This document shows, one piece after another, positions 34,105 to 45,539 of a DNA stretch of 64,000 bases. The translations under genes and the position numbers were made by a program. Below the pieces are notes generated by a model, which searched no databases, was not told where the DNA came from, and was given only the letters and a program-made list of their open reading frames with translations. Positions within the stretch are counted from its first letter, which is position 1. Each line of letters opens with the position of its first letter. Origin of the DNA: Neostapfia colusana (Eukaryota; Streptophyta; Magnoliopsida; Poales; Poaceae); contig JASWHV010000001.1 in assembly GCA_030760725.1 (NCBI GenBank), forward strand, positions 22,875,928 through 22,939,927, written 5' to 3'.

Positions 34105-37100
34105 ATGGTGAGAGGAAACGCCGGCCGAAGGAACATCCAGGAGGACGACCATGATGAAGTTCCTGCTAACCCAGGAGCTGGCGAAAACCATCTGGAAAGG
34201 TTGATGGCCATGCAAAACCAGCTTATGCAAACCATGATCCAAACTTTGGGTCAGTTGCAGGCCAACCAAAACCCCGTTCCGGCACCGCCGCCACCACCAC
34301 CGCCGGCTCATAACAGGTTGGGAGAGTTCATGAGGACTCGACCACCCACCTTTGCTCAAGCTAGTGATCCCATGGAGGCCGATGATTGGTTAAAATCCAT
34401 GGAGAAAAAGCTTGCCATTGTTCAGTACAATGACCGAGAGAAGGTTCTCTTCGCGTCGCACCAACTTACGGGAGCTGTCGTTGACTGGTGGGATGCCCTA
34501 TGCAACGCCCATGCCAACCCGGAGACGATCACTTGGACGGAGTTCAAGGAAAGTTTCCGCTCTCACTACATCCCTGCTGGTGTAATGATGCTCAAAAGGC
34601 AGGAGTTCGAAGGTCTCCGCCAAGGACAGAAAAGTGTGAATGAGTATCTCAACAAGTTCGTACAACTGTCCCGGTATGCCCCCGAAGATGTCAACTCAGA
34701 TCAAAAGGAAGCAGTACCTGTTCATGAGAGGGTTGAACAATGAGATCCTGGTTCAGCTCCTCAACAATGACTACGAAAGCTTCCAGAAGCTGGTTGACAA
34801 GGCCATAGTGGTTGAAAACAAGATCCGAGAGATCGAGCGAGAGTGCAAGAGGAAGATGCCATACCAGCCCCAAGGGGGCAACGTACGACCTAGGTACATG
34901 CCCCCTACACCGCAGTATGGATCAACCACTCCTGCATACCGCCCTGGTCAGCCACGGCAGCAACAATTCGTTGCACCGGCACCTCGTGTGCCCATGCCTC
35001 CTGCGCCCCGACCTAACAATGGCGCCCCTGTTCAAAACCCCCGCCCCAACATACCTGCTGCCGTAGGCAACAGGGCATGCTTTGCATGTGGGGAAGTAGG
35101 ACACTTTGCAAACCAGTGCCCGAGGAGAGGCCCTAGACAGCAAGGTAACATGCCCAAGCAGAACCCGCGACCGAACGGAGGAGACAATCAAGGGAACCGT
35201 GGACAGTGGAACTATGCTCGTGGCCACGTGAACCATGTCACTACCGAAGAAGCGCAACAGGATGAGGACGTCGTAATTGGTATGTTCCTTGCCAACTCCA
35301 ACCCAGCCACCATCTTATTTGATTCGGGAGCATCGCATTCCTTCATATCATCCAAATATGTTGCCAAACATCATCTACCCGTATTCCACTTAGAATGTGC
35401 TATGTTAGTTAATTCTCCCGGAGGAGAAATGAGGACTAATATAGTATGTCCTAAAGTAAGCCTTAAAATAAGGGGGTAGACTTCCTTGCCAACCTTATTG
35501 TCTTGGACTCCCAAGGGATTGACATCATACTCGGAATGGATTGGCTAAGCAAACACAACGGAGTAATCCAAAGTGCTGAGAGGAGCGTGCAGTTGACAAA
35601 CGAGCACGGAATTCGTGTCGAGTTTGAGTCAGCCCAGCAAACAACCGAATGGGCAAATTTGAACCACGTCGAAGGAGCAACATTGGACAACATTCCAGTG
35701 GTTCAGGAATTTTTGGACGTGTTCCCGAAAGAGCTTCCAGGTATGCCACCTGACCGGGACATCGAGTTTGCCATAGATTTGGTACCCGGAACTGCACCTA
35801 TAGCCAAGAGACCCTATAGGATGCCCGTCAACGAGCTAGTTGAACTCAAGAAGCAAATTCAAGAACAGTTGGAAAAGGGTTTTATCCGTCCAAGCTCGTC
35901 ACCATGGGGAGCTCCGGTGCTCTTCGTAGACAAGAAGGATGGAACCCAAAGGATGTGCGTGGACTATAGGTCTCTCAACGAGGTAACAATCAAGAACAAA
36001 TACCCTCTGCTCCGTATAGAGGACCTATTCGACCAAATGAAGGGAGCCCGAGTATTCTCCAAGATTGATCTTCGGTCGGGATACTTCCAGCTGAAGATTA
36101 AGCCCTCCGATATACCTAAGACAGCCTTTCGGACACGGTATGGTTCATATGGATATACCGTTATGTCCTTTGGATTGACGAATGCACCCGCATACTTCAT
36201 GTACCTTATGAACAAGGTTTTCATGGAGTACTTGGACAAGTTCGTCGTGGTTTTCATCGACGACATTATGGTGTATTCAAAAAGTGAGGAGGAACATGAA
36301 GAACATCTGAGATTGACCCTGCAGAAGTTGCGTGAGCATCAATTGTATGCCGAGATCAACAAGTGTCAATTTTGGCTAAAAGAAATATCTTTCCTAGGCC
36401 ACATTTTCTCCAAGGAAGGGGTATCGGTTGATCCTGGAAAGGTGAGAGATGTTCTGAAGTGGGACCAACCGAAGAGCGTGAGGGATATTCGGAGTTTCCT
36501 TGGGATGGCAGGATACTATCGGCGCTTCATTAAAGACTTCTCTAGGATATAAAACCTATGACGGGGTTGCTAATGAAGGGAAAAGTCTTTCAATGGACAC
36601 CAGCTTGCCAAGAAAGTTTCGAGGAACTCAAGAAAAGGCTAACCACAGCACCAGTTCTGGTATTACCAGACGTAAGCAAGAGCTTTGACATATATTGTGA
36701 CGCATCCAGACAAGGACTCGGATGTGTGCTCATGCAGGAAGGACAAGTGGTAGCCTATGCCTCACGGAAATTAAAGAAGCACGAGCTTAACTATCCTACA
36801 CATGACTTGGAGTTAGTAGCAGTAGTGCATGCATTGAAAATTTGGAGACATTATATCCTTGGTCATCGATGTGAGATCTATACGGATCATAAAAGCCTCA
36901 AGTACATATTCACACAAACGGATTTGAATTTGAGGCAATGTCGATGGTTAGAACTCATCAAGGATTAAGATGTTGGAATCAACTATCACCCCGGGAGGGC
37001 CAATGTAGTAGCTGATGCATTGAGCAGAAAGGGAGCATGTCATCAACTCATGGTTCGGGAGCTACCACCCGAACTACGTAAGGAGTTCGAACGGTTACAC

Positions 37101-38602
37101 CTTGGATTCTTGAATAACATGGAAATAATAGAGATCCACTCCTCTCTGGAGCAAGAAATAAGAAAGGGCCAAGCAACGGATGAGGAGATCAAGGAGATCA
37201 AGGAAAGAATCCGACAAGGAATAGAGAAGGATTTCAAGGAGGATGAAAAGGGTACGCTTTGGCTAGGAAAAAGGATTTGTGTGCCGAACATAAGACACCT
37301 CCGCGACATGATATTGAAGGAGGCACATGATTCCCCCTATTCCATACATCCCGGAAGCACCAAAATGTACAGGGACTTGAAAACTTGTTATTGGTGGGAT
37401 GGTATGAAGAGGGATATAGCCGAATACGTTGCCCTATGCGACACATGCCAACGGGTGAAGGCCGAACATCAAAGACCCGTTGGATTGTTGCAACCTTTGA
37501 AAATACCCGAATGGAAGTGGGAGGACATCAGTATGAATTTCATCGTCGGATTGCCACGTACTTAGTCGGGATATGACTCCATCTGGGTCATTGTGGACTG
37601 ATTGACGAAAACCGCCCATTTTCTCCCTGTAAAGGCCAGTTACAACGTTGCACAATTGGCAGAGTTATACATGGAGCAGATTGTGTGCCGTCACGGAGTT
37701 CCGAGGAGGATAGTCTCAGATCGAGGTCTCAGTTTACCTCTAGGTTCTGGAGGAAGCTGGAGAAAGCCATGGGTACACGACTGGATTTTAGCTCTGCCTA
37801 TCACCCACAAACAGATGGACAAACCAAAAGGACGAACCAAATTTTGGAGGACATGTTGAGAGCTTGCGCCTTGAAATGTGGGCGTAGTTGGGATAGGAGT
37901 TTACCGTATGCCGAATTCTCCTATAACAACAGCTATCAAGCTAGCTTGAAGATGTCGCCTTTCGAAGCCTTATATGGTAGACGGTGTAGAACACCACTGT
38001 TCTGGAACGAGACTGGAGAGAACAAGGTGTTTGGACCCAAAGTACTACAAGAAGCTGAAAAGCAGGTCCAAACGATACGGGAGAACTTAAAGGCTGCTCA
38101 GTCATGATAGAAAGGCTATGCGGACAATAGGCGTAGGAAGTTGACCTTTGAAGTAGGAGACTTTGTATACCTTAAGGTATCGCCTATCCGAGGCCAACGA
38201 CGTTTCAACGTCAAAGGCAAGCTAGCACCTCGCTACATCGGACCATTTAAGATTTTGGACAAGCGAGGAGAAGTAGCCTATCAACTAGAGCTCCCAAACC
38301 ACCTCTCCGACGTACATGACGTGTTTCATGTATCCCAGCTCAAGAAGTGCTTGAGAGTACCAGAGGAACAAGTGTCAATGGGAGAGCTTGAACTTCAAGA
38401 GGACCTGACTTACGCAGAACACCCTGTCCAAATCTTGGACGTAAAGGAAAGGGTCACCCGAAACAAGGTGATTCGATGGTGCAAGGTACAATGGAGCCAT
38501 CATACCGAAGCTGAAGCCACATGGGAGCGTGAAGAGGATATCAAGGCAGAATTCCCCCATCTATTTTCTACTAACAAATCTCGAGGGCGAGATTCAATTT
38601 AA
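34105..38602 (+). pseudogene. Gag-Pol pseudogene of element F
   Basis: Domain order is complete: Gag capsid, CCHC knuckle CFACGEVGHFANQC (about 35078-35119), protease DSGAS (about 35331), RT with FIDD (about 36256-36264), RNase H (about 36680-36960), integrase zinc domain (about 37320-37455) and catalytic core, and C-terminal chromodomain (about 38410-38560). Lesions read from the sequence: an extra A near 34705, a lost G in the G run near 35473, a frame loss near 36548, TAA at 36966-36968, TAG at 37563-37565, TGA at 37599-37601, a frame loss near 37725 and TGA at 38105-38107. Several stops are the kind produced by C-to-T change (CAG to TAG, CGA to TGA), as expected in methylated DNA. It cannot make a full polyprotein; if it moved recently it was probably helped by a related copy. 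Confidence 0.92.
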
Positions 38603-38614
38603 GGGGGGTAGATT
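38596..38614 (+). other. Element F polypurine tract region
   Basis: AATTTAAGGGGGGTAGATT directly before the TGTGACACCC start of the 3' LTR. Confidence 0.85.
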
Positions 38615-41601
38615 TGTGACACCCTCATCTCGGGTGTCAGCATATGTTCATGTTTTATGAAGAAGAAAACATTTTAAGAAAAGAAGGAACAGAGACAAAT
38701 ATCAAAAGGATAGACAATAAAGCTCTCAGAGAGCACCGAAGGCAACTTCCACGGCCAGCAGACCACGTGGCGTGTTTGGAGCTCATCCCTGAGAAGTTGA
38801 GAGAGGTTCTCCGCTAAACTGGCTACGTGGCAGGCTTGGGGGTCACCCCGCAATTGGAAAGAGGTCCGACCCTATGGGACGCGTGTTGCCCACGGAGCTA
38901 GCCTCTACGGAAGAAGCGAAGGCATTTCCGCAGGACACGTGTTATCCTCGGAGCTAGTCCACACGGAAGTCAGAGGACCAGTCGCACGGGATACATGTCG
39001 ATCTCGGAGCTCACCTCCGAGAGGTCCGGTTCTATCGGACACGTGTCGCCACCGGAGCTTATCTCCGGGAGGTCTGTCGCTGCTGGACACGTGTCGACCT
39101 CGGGGGCATGTCCCAGAAGAAAGAAGAGAGGAAAGACCGGCGCCAACACGTGGCATGCGCGGAGCTCACCTCCAAAGGAGGGGGAGGTCTCGCTCGTTGA
39201 CGCGCGGCACAACCGGAGCTCGTCTCTGCGGAGAAGGAGATACCAGGCCCCGGAAGGATGTGGAGCCTCCGGAGCTCATCGCCGTGAAGGTAACAAGTTC
39301 TGGAGCGGCGGTTACGCGTAAGAATATCAGCACGTAAAGGAAACCGACCTGAATTCCACAACGTTACCGCACCAAATCACCTAAAGATAAGATGATAGGA
39401 TCCAGCAACGATCTGAATAAGACTCTTATTCGGGATACAATCAGATTAGGACTCTTCTCTTCCTGATTATAAATAGAACCCAGAACCTCTGGCCGAAACC
39501 ACAAACTTCTTTTCCAATTTCTGAGCCAACGACTTAGAGCCCTAGCCACAACCCGCCGAGAAAGCCATCACCGGAGCGCGGCAAGGAACATCGCCGGAGG
39601 AAAGCCAGCAGTCTGAGGAGGACCTCGAAAACCGAGAGGAAACGTAAGGTAGGCCCCAATACCACCTTACGATATCGTTGTGTTTTCTTCGCATGTGTTC
39701 TTTGATTCCTTTCGAACAGAAGCCTTCTCATGGACAGATCACTTGATGATCAGGTTGATCTAAAGACAAGATCATTGCCACGTCCACCCTTGATCCGAAC
39801 ACCTCTGTCCATGCAAGCCATGCGAGAACACACCAGTCTAATAAAAACCATAGGATAGCATGCATATGCATTATCGCATCTAGTTTAAGGTTTGTGCATG
39901 ATATTGATTGTTGTGAATCTCGTATGCACGTGATCCTACATAGCAGGACAAGCTCAGGGAGCTGTCTACGACGAACTGCAGCAACCAGGTTTTGGGATTC
40001 AAGAGCAACCGGAACCGCAAGAACAAGGCAAGTGCTCCTTGACCATGTTGATCCTATGTTTTAGGTAAAACTATTTTGTTTTGCGAAAAGGTGTGTGTGC
40101 TAAGTCAAACATGATGGGAAACCCTTTTATAGGAGTTTACTAGTTTTGATTAAACCACCCTTGTCGCCTGGGAAGTTTATAAGTCGGGTATGGTTTTTGC
40201 TTTATGCTTCGCTGAGTCTATGGGATTGGGAAGCGAGATAGATGTGTCTAGCTAACTGCACTCGTATTGATAATGAGAAACTGATGTTAATAACGGACAT
40301 GAATCGGAGGGAGATCTAGGCAAGACTGGGTTTGTGAATGAGGTAGCATGAGACGGTGGTTTACTTGCCATAGATCTAAGGACCGGTTCATGCATGCACA
40401 TGCCAGGATAACAGTGCCACCACAAGGCCAAGTATGGGTGCGGCTTACCTGAGTAATTAGGTAAGTTGCTAGAATGTTATGGACAGTGGAAGGCGCGGGG
40501 AATGGGAGTCGAGTGAGGACTGCCCTGGGAACTGCATGGCACAAGAGGGGGCCCGTGGGTGGGAGAATTGGAGATTCTAGCCTACCGGTGAAACCTTAGT
40601 GAGTCCATACATCTAGTAACCCCTTTGTAAAGGCTATTTTGTGATCTCTTGACCATACACTGACGGATGTGTACTGGTATAATGGAGGTTCTGCAGTCGC
40701 CGACGGGTGACGAAATCACAAACTTGTGGGTAATGAGGTGCAAACTCTGCAGAGTCTAAAACTATCATGATAGCCGAGCATACGGTCACGAGCACCTGGC
40801 TAAACTGCCATGATTAGTTGGGAATGGTTATTGGGAAGGTTCTTGGTTATGATTATTGGTTTGGTTATGGTTTGGTTTGGGACTGCTGAGTCTGGGTGAT
40901 GAGATGGTTGCATGACTGTTGGGTCATGACATGAGATCGGTCTCGGTGTGAGACGAGGTTGTTTTACGAGGTGAGATGGTAGCGAATACGAGGAGGTATT
41001 CGTGAGTATGAATAAAGGATTGGTTAATGTTCGGATGGAACACGGGAAGTGATGGAGGTATGTTGGTAATTTAATACATATTGGGATTACATCTAAAGTT
41101 AAGTTGCTGTTTTATCATGGTTTTACAAATCTGCTTTTCTGCAAATAAGCCTTTTATGCCTACCTTTTTTATGAGCTGCATATCATGTGTTTTCCCGCAC
41201 TTGCTGAGTACATCATTGTACTCAAACTTGCATTACTACTTCATCATCAGCAGCAGGAGAAGCCTACTATGAAGATCAAGTGGAGCATCATGGCGTGTGA
41301 TCTATTCTCAACCTTGCCTGTGGAGGGAGTAGAGATGGAGCCACTTCTGCTTAGATTTGCTTCCGCATTAGCTAAATTGCTTCCGCTTTAGAATAAAGAC
41401 CTCCGCTGCATAGAAATAAGACTTCCGCTATGAGCATGAGTCCAAGACTCATGAGGTGTTGTAATAAACTCTATTATTCGTGGTAATATATAATCTGAAT
41501 TCAGTTTGTGGAATGTATGTGTATGTGTGATGAACATCCTGGGCACACATATGCATTAGTTCTCGGTTCCGTGGTTTCCCCACAGAATTGAGGGCGTCAC
41601 A
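38615..41601 (+). repeat. Element F 3' LTR, 2987 bp
   Basis: About 98% identical to 30696-33683 by visual comparison, with the same TATA box (39468-39475) and the same CACGTG-type array. Ends GGCGTCACA, followed by the GATGT duplication. Confidence 0.95.
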
Positions 41602-41606
41602 GATGT
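41602..41606. other. Target-site duplication, right copy, element F
   Basis: GATGT, matching 30691-30695. Confidence 0.92.
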
Positions 41607-42590
41607 GGCCTTGAGAGCAATGCCCTTCTTCTTGGATGAAGTGATCTTTGCTAGATCGTTGACGTGTTGGGCTTCCTTTTCCATCATCTCGTGGTTAATG
41701 ATCTTCCCTAGCACTTCATCCGGAGTCATCAAGTGAAAGTTTGGACTTTCCCGGATTAAGGTGCATAGGGTCACATAGCAAGGCATAAAAGCTCTTATCA
41801 TTCTCTTGACCACTTCATGGTCATTCCATTTCTCGCATCCGTACGCTCGACTCTTGTTGATGAGAGTTTTGAGTCGGTTGTACATTTCTTGAGGTGTTTC
41901 ACCTTCTTCCATGTTGAACCTTCCAAGCTCTCCTTCTATCATCTCAATCTTGGCTTCCCTCACGGAACGGTTTCCTTCATGTGCGATCTTGAGGGTGTCC
42001 CAAATATCTTTTCGAGCTCCAACCCATCTACCTTTTTGAATTCTTCAATGCTCAGAGATGAGTTGAGCGGCCGCCGCTTGTGCATTGCGATGGATTTGTT
42101 GTTCTTGTTCTTGGGTGAGTTCATCCTCATCGTCAGGGATATCTATACATGTACACACCACATGCCAAAGACTTGGGTTCAAGGAAATTAGATGCAACTT
42201 CATGTTGTGTTTCCACATTGTGTAGTTAGTTCCATCAAAGTGAGGTGGTTTGCCTAGAGGAATTGATAAATAACTAGAGTGAGAATTTAGACGTTCATAA
42301 TTAAAAGGATATCGCGAGTAGTCTTGTTGACTACTCTTGAGCTTCTTCTCCAACTTCTTCTTCTTTTTCTTCTTAGCTTCCTCCTTCTACTTTTTGAGGA
42401 GTGCCACAAGATGAATAACTTCTTCATCTTCTTCTGAGCTTGAAACGTCTTGTGGAGGAGTAATTGCTGGAGGCGGGTTAGAACCTTGTTCTTCAAAGTT
42501 GCTCGTACTTGCTTCTTTTCCCTTGATGAGATCAATTTGGCTACCGGCCTTGTCCCCTATCTCCTCTCCAAACGGTTAAGCTTTTGTGGA
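41602..42590 (-). pseudogene. Copia Gag N-terminal part (element E)
   Basis: Minus-strand frames 42045-42353 and 41607-41963 encode a typical copia Gag start (PPHFDGTNYTMWK near 42240, which recruits the DUF4219/UBN2-type capsid region) followed by the UBN2-type segment (GETPQEMYNRL near 41895). A stop at about 42045 and a frame change separate them, and a Lys-rich upstream segment lies in a third frame (42287-42535). The 3' end of this piece is the element F insertion; Gag continues at 30690 and below. Non-functional. Confidence 0.85.
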
Positions 42591-42596
42591 GAGTTA

Positions 42597-42609
42597 GGCT
42601 CTAATACCA
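42597..42609 (-). other. Element E primer-binding site
   Basis: Minus-strand TGGTATTAGAGCC, one base different from the usual tRNA-Met site, two bases from the LTR end at 42612. Confidence 0.82.
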
Positions 42610-43348
42610 ATTGAAAGTTTCCTAGAGGGGGGTGAATAGGCTAATAAAACCTGAAACTATTGCAAACAGCGGATTAAACTTGAAGGAGGTCGGACTAGTC
42701 CGGTCTGAGGGCGGACTAGTCCGGTCTAGGTAGAAAATTGTGTTTAGGTTTTCCTTCTAAGTTCATTTAAGCGTAAGATGTATAGTAGTCAAACAATCTC
42801 ACTAAGAAGTTGGAATGATTAGATGGCAGGTCAGCGGAACAATTCACAAGTGTTAACAAGACGAAAAGCTTAACAAGTAATTCTAGTGAGCGAGCGAGAA
42901 GGTAAAGGAACCAAGAGATATGATTTATCCCGAGGTTCGATTCCACACAGGAATCTACGTCCTCGTTAAGGAGTCCACAAAGGACCGGGTCTTTTCCAAC
43001 CCTTCCATCACCGAGCGATCACCAACATCAAGCCCGGGCTCTTTCACTATTAATCAAATGTGAATACAATGCTCTTAGGGGCTACTCACAACTTGAGGCT
43101 CCCTTCAACAACCTAGCAGTTCTAGGAATGAAAATACACCAAGCAAGAACTCAAATTAACAATCAGAGTGCAAGAGAGTCAAACCGAGAGCTCAAATGTC
43201 GATCACCACGTCTTTCCTCTCATAAAACCACTAACTCCTTAAGATCCAATCTTAGGGGTCTAGAAGGTGAGGAAAGAGGCTTAGAAGAGCTCTAGGAATG
43301 AGTTTTCAGCACTTAGGTTTTTTTTTTTAATTCTCAGCCGGGGGTCTC

Positions 43349-43355
43349 CTTTTAT
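43349..43355 (-). promoter_or_regulatory. TATA box of copia element E LTR
   Basis: TATAAAA on the minus strand (context CTATAAAAGG), about 970 bp into the LTR and about 40 bp downstream of the palindrome cluster. Confidence 0.7.
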
Positions 43356-43392
43356 AGAAATCCCGGCATCTAGCCGTTACCAACTAAAGTCC

Positions 43393-44003
43393 GGACTAGT
43401 CCGGTCCAAACCCCGGACTAATCCGTTCTTGAGGTACCACTTACATCACAAGGCTACCAACTAAAGTCTGGTGATCGTTGGATTCAAACGGTCATAAAAC
43501 CCCGGACTAGTCCGGCCAAGAGCGAACTAGTCCGATCTCAGTCAGGAACCTTTGTTCCGTATAAGAATGGACTAGTCTAGTAAGGGTGGACTAGTCCGGT
43601 CTTACCAGACTTAGTCCAAAAAACTCTCTAATCTATGGCTGCGGACTAGTCCAGCCAACTTCGGACTAGTCCGAGCTCACACAGGAACCTTTGTTCCGTC
43701 TTAAATCGGACTTGTCTGAAGGGACCAGACTAGTCCGGTCCGACCGGACTAGTCCGATGTCACTCAGAGACTTCTTCTCCGGACCCAAGCGGCTTAGTCC
43801 GCTTAGCGGACTAGTCCGGCCAACTAGGCGGACTAGTCCAACCTTCCGAGACTTAGTATCATAAAGGCTCAGACTCATTCGGCAACGGACTAGTCCGGCC
43901 TAGAACGTACAAGTCCGAACTCACTCAGAGACTTCTTGTCCGGTCCAAAACGGACTAGTCCGAGTCAGAACGGACTAGTCCGGCCTGTAGTCCGGACAAG
44001 TCC
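43393..44003. repeat. Cluster of GGACTAGTCC palindromes in U3 of element E
   Basis: Exact copies at 43393, 43504, 43588, 43643, 43663, 43746, 43808, 43830, 43888, 43952 and 43972, plus about eight copies with one or two changes (43414, 43524, 43569, 43708, 43728, 43791, 43907, 43994). Copies occur in groups whose members are 17-22 bp apart. The site is self-complementary, as expected of a binding site for a dimeric protein. Confidence 0.9.
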
Positions 44004-44320
44004 GGTCTTCCTTTTTCAGCTATACCTATGACTACTTCCTCTCACGATTTTAACTTTCTAACCTTAGTTTGAGCTCTCTAATGATTCTCAAGCACTCTAA
44101 AAGAGAAGACCCTGTACACAATCTAGAAAATTGAAATTCAATAGAAAAATTCTGTTTTCTACTCTTTCAAGTCTTCTTCTTTTCCTTTTTGCTTCTTGAG
44201 AGACTCATCATGCATTCCTTTGATAAGCACCTATGCTCATACTCAGTAAAAATTTATTAGTATCTTAATTGTCATCATCAATCAACCAAAACCCACGGGA
44301 ACTAACTAGATGCACTTTCA

Positions 44321-44780
44321 GTGACGAGCTCTGAGGTCGACATGTGTCCCGTAGTGTCGGACCTCCCTTCCCTTCGGAGGTGAGCTCCAAAGGAAACACG
44401 CGTCCCGCGGGGCTGAGCCTTGCTTCGCTGCAGAGACTAGCTCCGAAGTCAACACGTGTCTCGCGGGGTCGGACCTCTCGGAGGCGAGCTTCGAAGGCAA
44501 CAGGCGTCCAGCGGGGCCGGACCTCGCCCCCTTCCGCAGAGGCGAGCTCCGAGCCTGCCACGTGGCCAGCAGTGCCGGACCTCACCCCCTCCGCAGGGAT
44601 GAGCTCTGAAGACGCCACGTGGCCAGCGGGCCGCGGAAAGTGTCGACAGGACTCCTCAGCGAGTTGGAATTGGCTCTTTTCAGCCATCTTTCTCCCATTT
44701 TTATGATTCTTTCCTATTTCTATTTCTTTTATAATGTTTTTCTATATGCAATGCATGAATATGAAATTGAGAGTGTTACA
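44321..44780 (-). repeat. Element D 5' LTR, outer part (start of U3)
   Basis: On the minus strand it starts TGTAACACTCTC at 44780 and continues with the same CACGTG-bearing repeat units as 28078-28402. It is separated from the rest of the LTR by copia element E. The outer edge is at 44780. Confidence 0.83.
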
Positions 44781-44874
44781 ATCGCTCTTGTGGCGCCAAG
44801 CCCCTCCAATCAAAGAACCTCCCTGGGCTGCTTCCGTAGCAGACCGGGGGAAGTGTCGTTGCAACACTTCGACA
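44781..44874 (+). repeat. Element G: LTR remnant of the element H family
   Basis: 94 bp that align with the reverse complement of the start of the element H LTR (shared blocks AAGAACCTCC, GGGCTGC, CGGGGGAAGTGTCG, ending CACTTCGACA). The left side was replaced by insertion of element D; the right end at 44874 is the original LTR terminus. It is the outermost visible layer of the nest. Confidence 0.75.
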
Positions 44875-45539
44875 GAAGCTAATTCAAAAACATTGCAAGT
44901 GACTGCAGGAGTAGAACTTGTAGTACGAGCGGAACGAGAAATGAGAACTATAAGTAGAAGGACCTGAACTTCTACCATATATTCGGTTCCAAGAACTCAC
45001 CTGCTTACCGCTGATGTGCTCGTTGGGGCAGGTCTATGCAATCTTAGTGAACCAAATTTACTCTCATATTTAGAAAACATGTTAGATAATTTAGACTTAA
45101 CATTGTTGTAATATGAAGCATAATAACGATTTAGCAACTTAGACAACAATTGAAGAGCATTGATAAAACTTGTTAATTTAGCTCTAGGGTCTAAGATGAA
45201 AGCAAGAGAGTATAACAGTGGTATGCCAGTCCAATATTTAAGAAATTTCGACTTCATTGGAACCACAACAGTGTCGGCTCCGGTTATTACTTTGCTTGTC
45301 AGCAGCAGTGCATACGATTTAATTGCGTCGCCAGCCAGATATTTTGGCAGAAAAAAAGATGACTGGGTTAACTGGTGAGTACAATTAGCATGCAGGGTGA
45401 TCAGAGATTAGCGATGTACGATTGATTGATTTTAGAGCTACTGAGAATAGAAGCCAAGAAGAAAAAAAGAGAAGCCCAGCACAAACACCATGCCATTGCC
45501 AAGCCACCGGCAGACACGCGCGCCGAGGGCTCCATCGAG
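44875..45539. other. Interval between retrotransposon nest and RSS3-like gene
   Basis: Holds the hAT relic below and, nearer the gene, the expected 3' UTR and polyadenylation region of the minus-strand gene (roughly 45300-45539). No other ORF is supported. Confidence 0.6.
44997..45290 (-). pseudogene. hAT transposase relic (RNase-H-fold segment)
   Basis: A minus-strand frame reads like the central part of plant hAT/RICESLEEPER transposases, with hallmark wording such as KFLKYW, PLLYSLAFILDPRAK and MFSKYESKFG. There is no BED finger and no C-terminal dimerisation domain, and no true ATG starts the frame (the frame opens at a GTG and continues upstream), so this is a fragment, not a gene. It lies about 250 bp downstream of the RSS3-like stop codon. 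Confidence 0.75.

Larger units (their letters stand above)
30696..41601 (+). mobile_element. Element F: complete but mutated Ty3 chromovirus (10.9 kb) with TSD GATGT
   Basis: Two LTRs of 2988 and 2987 bp, tRNA-Met primer site, gag-pol, polypurine tract and a 5-bp target duplication. It sits inside the gag of copia element E and is not itself interrupted. By eye I count about 65 differences between the LTRs (about 2%), which with the commonly used grass rate of 1.3e-8 per site per year would be a little under one million years. Despite that, the coding region has many lesions. Confidence 0.95.
28420..44320 (-). mobile_element. Element E: Ty1/copia element, 5' half only, interrupted by element F
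   Basis: Minus-strand copia in pieces: 5' LTR (42612-44320), primer site, gag (41602-42590 continuing at 30690 and below), protease and the start of integrase, ending abruptly at about 28420 inside integrase. The missing half (rest of integrase, RT, RNase H, 3' LTR) is not in the window. Both flanks, 28419 and 44321, are LTR of element D, so E was inserted into D and then lost its 3' half. Its long Gag with a coiled-coil tail suggests the SIRE/Maximus type, but I am not sure. Confidence 0.82.
42612..44320 (-). repeat. Element E (copia) 5' LTR, 1709 bp
   Basis: On the minus strand it starts TGAAAGTGCATC at 44320 and ends CTTTCA at 42612, next to the primer site. The two ends carry the short inverted repeat TGAAAGT/ACTTTCA. 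U3 holds a dense cluster of the palindrome GGACTAGTCC (43393-44003) just upstream of a TATA box (43349-43355). One more pair lies near the 3' end (42692 and 42713). Confidence 0.88.
23121..44780 (-). mobile_element. Element D: decayed Ty3 chromovirus of the same family as F, interrupted by C and by E
   Basis: Pieces on the minus strand: 5' LTR in two parts (44780-44321 and 28419-26161), primer site, leader, and gag-pol cut at 23121 by element C. Its gag, protease, RT and LTR all align with element F, which lies nested inside it, so two members of one family are stacked with a copia between them. The outer 5' edge at 44780 abuts LTR remnant G. The rest of pol and the 3' LTR are left of the window. 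Confidence 0.85.

Noticed and set aside
43393..44003. CRISPR-like array of GGACTAGTCC repeats
   Set aside because: A plant nuclear LTR; repeats are short palindromes with irregular spacers inside a copia U3, with no cas genes.
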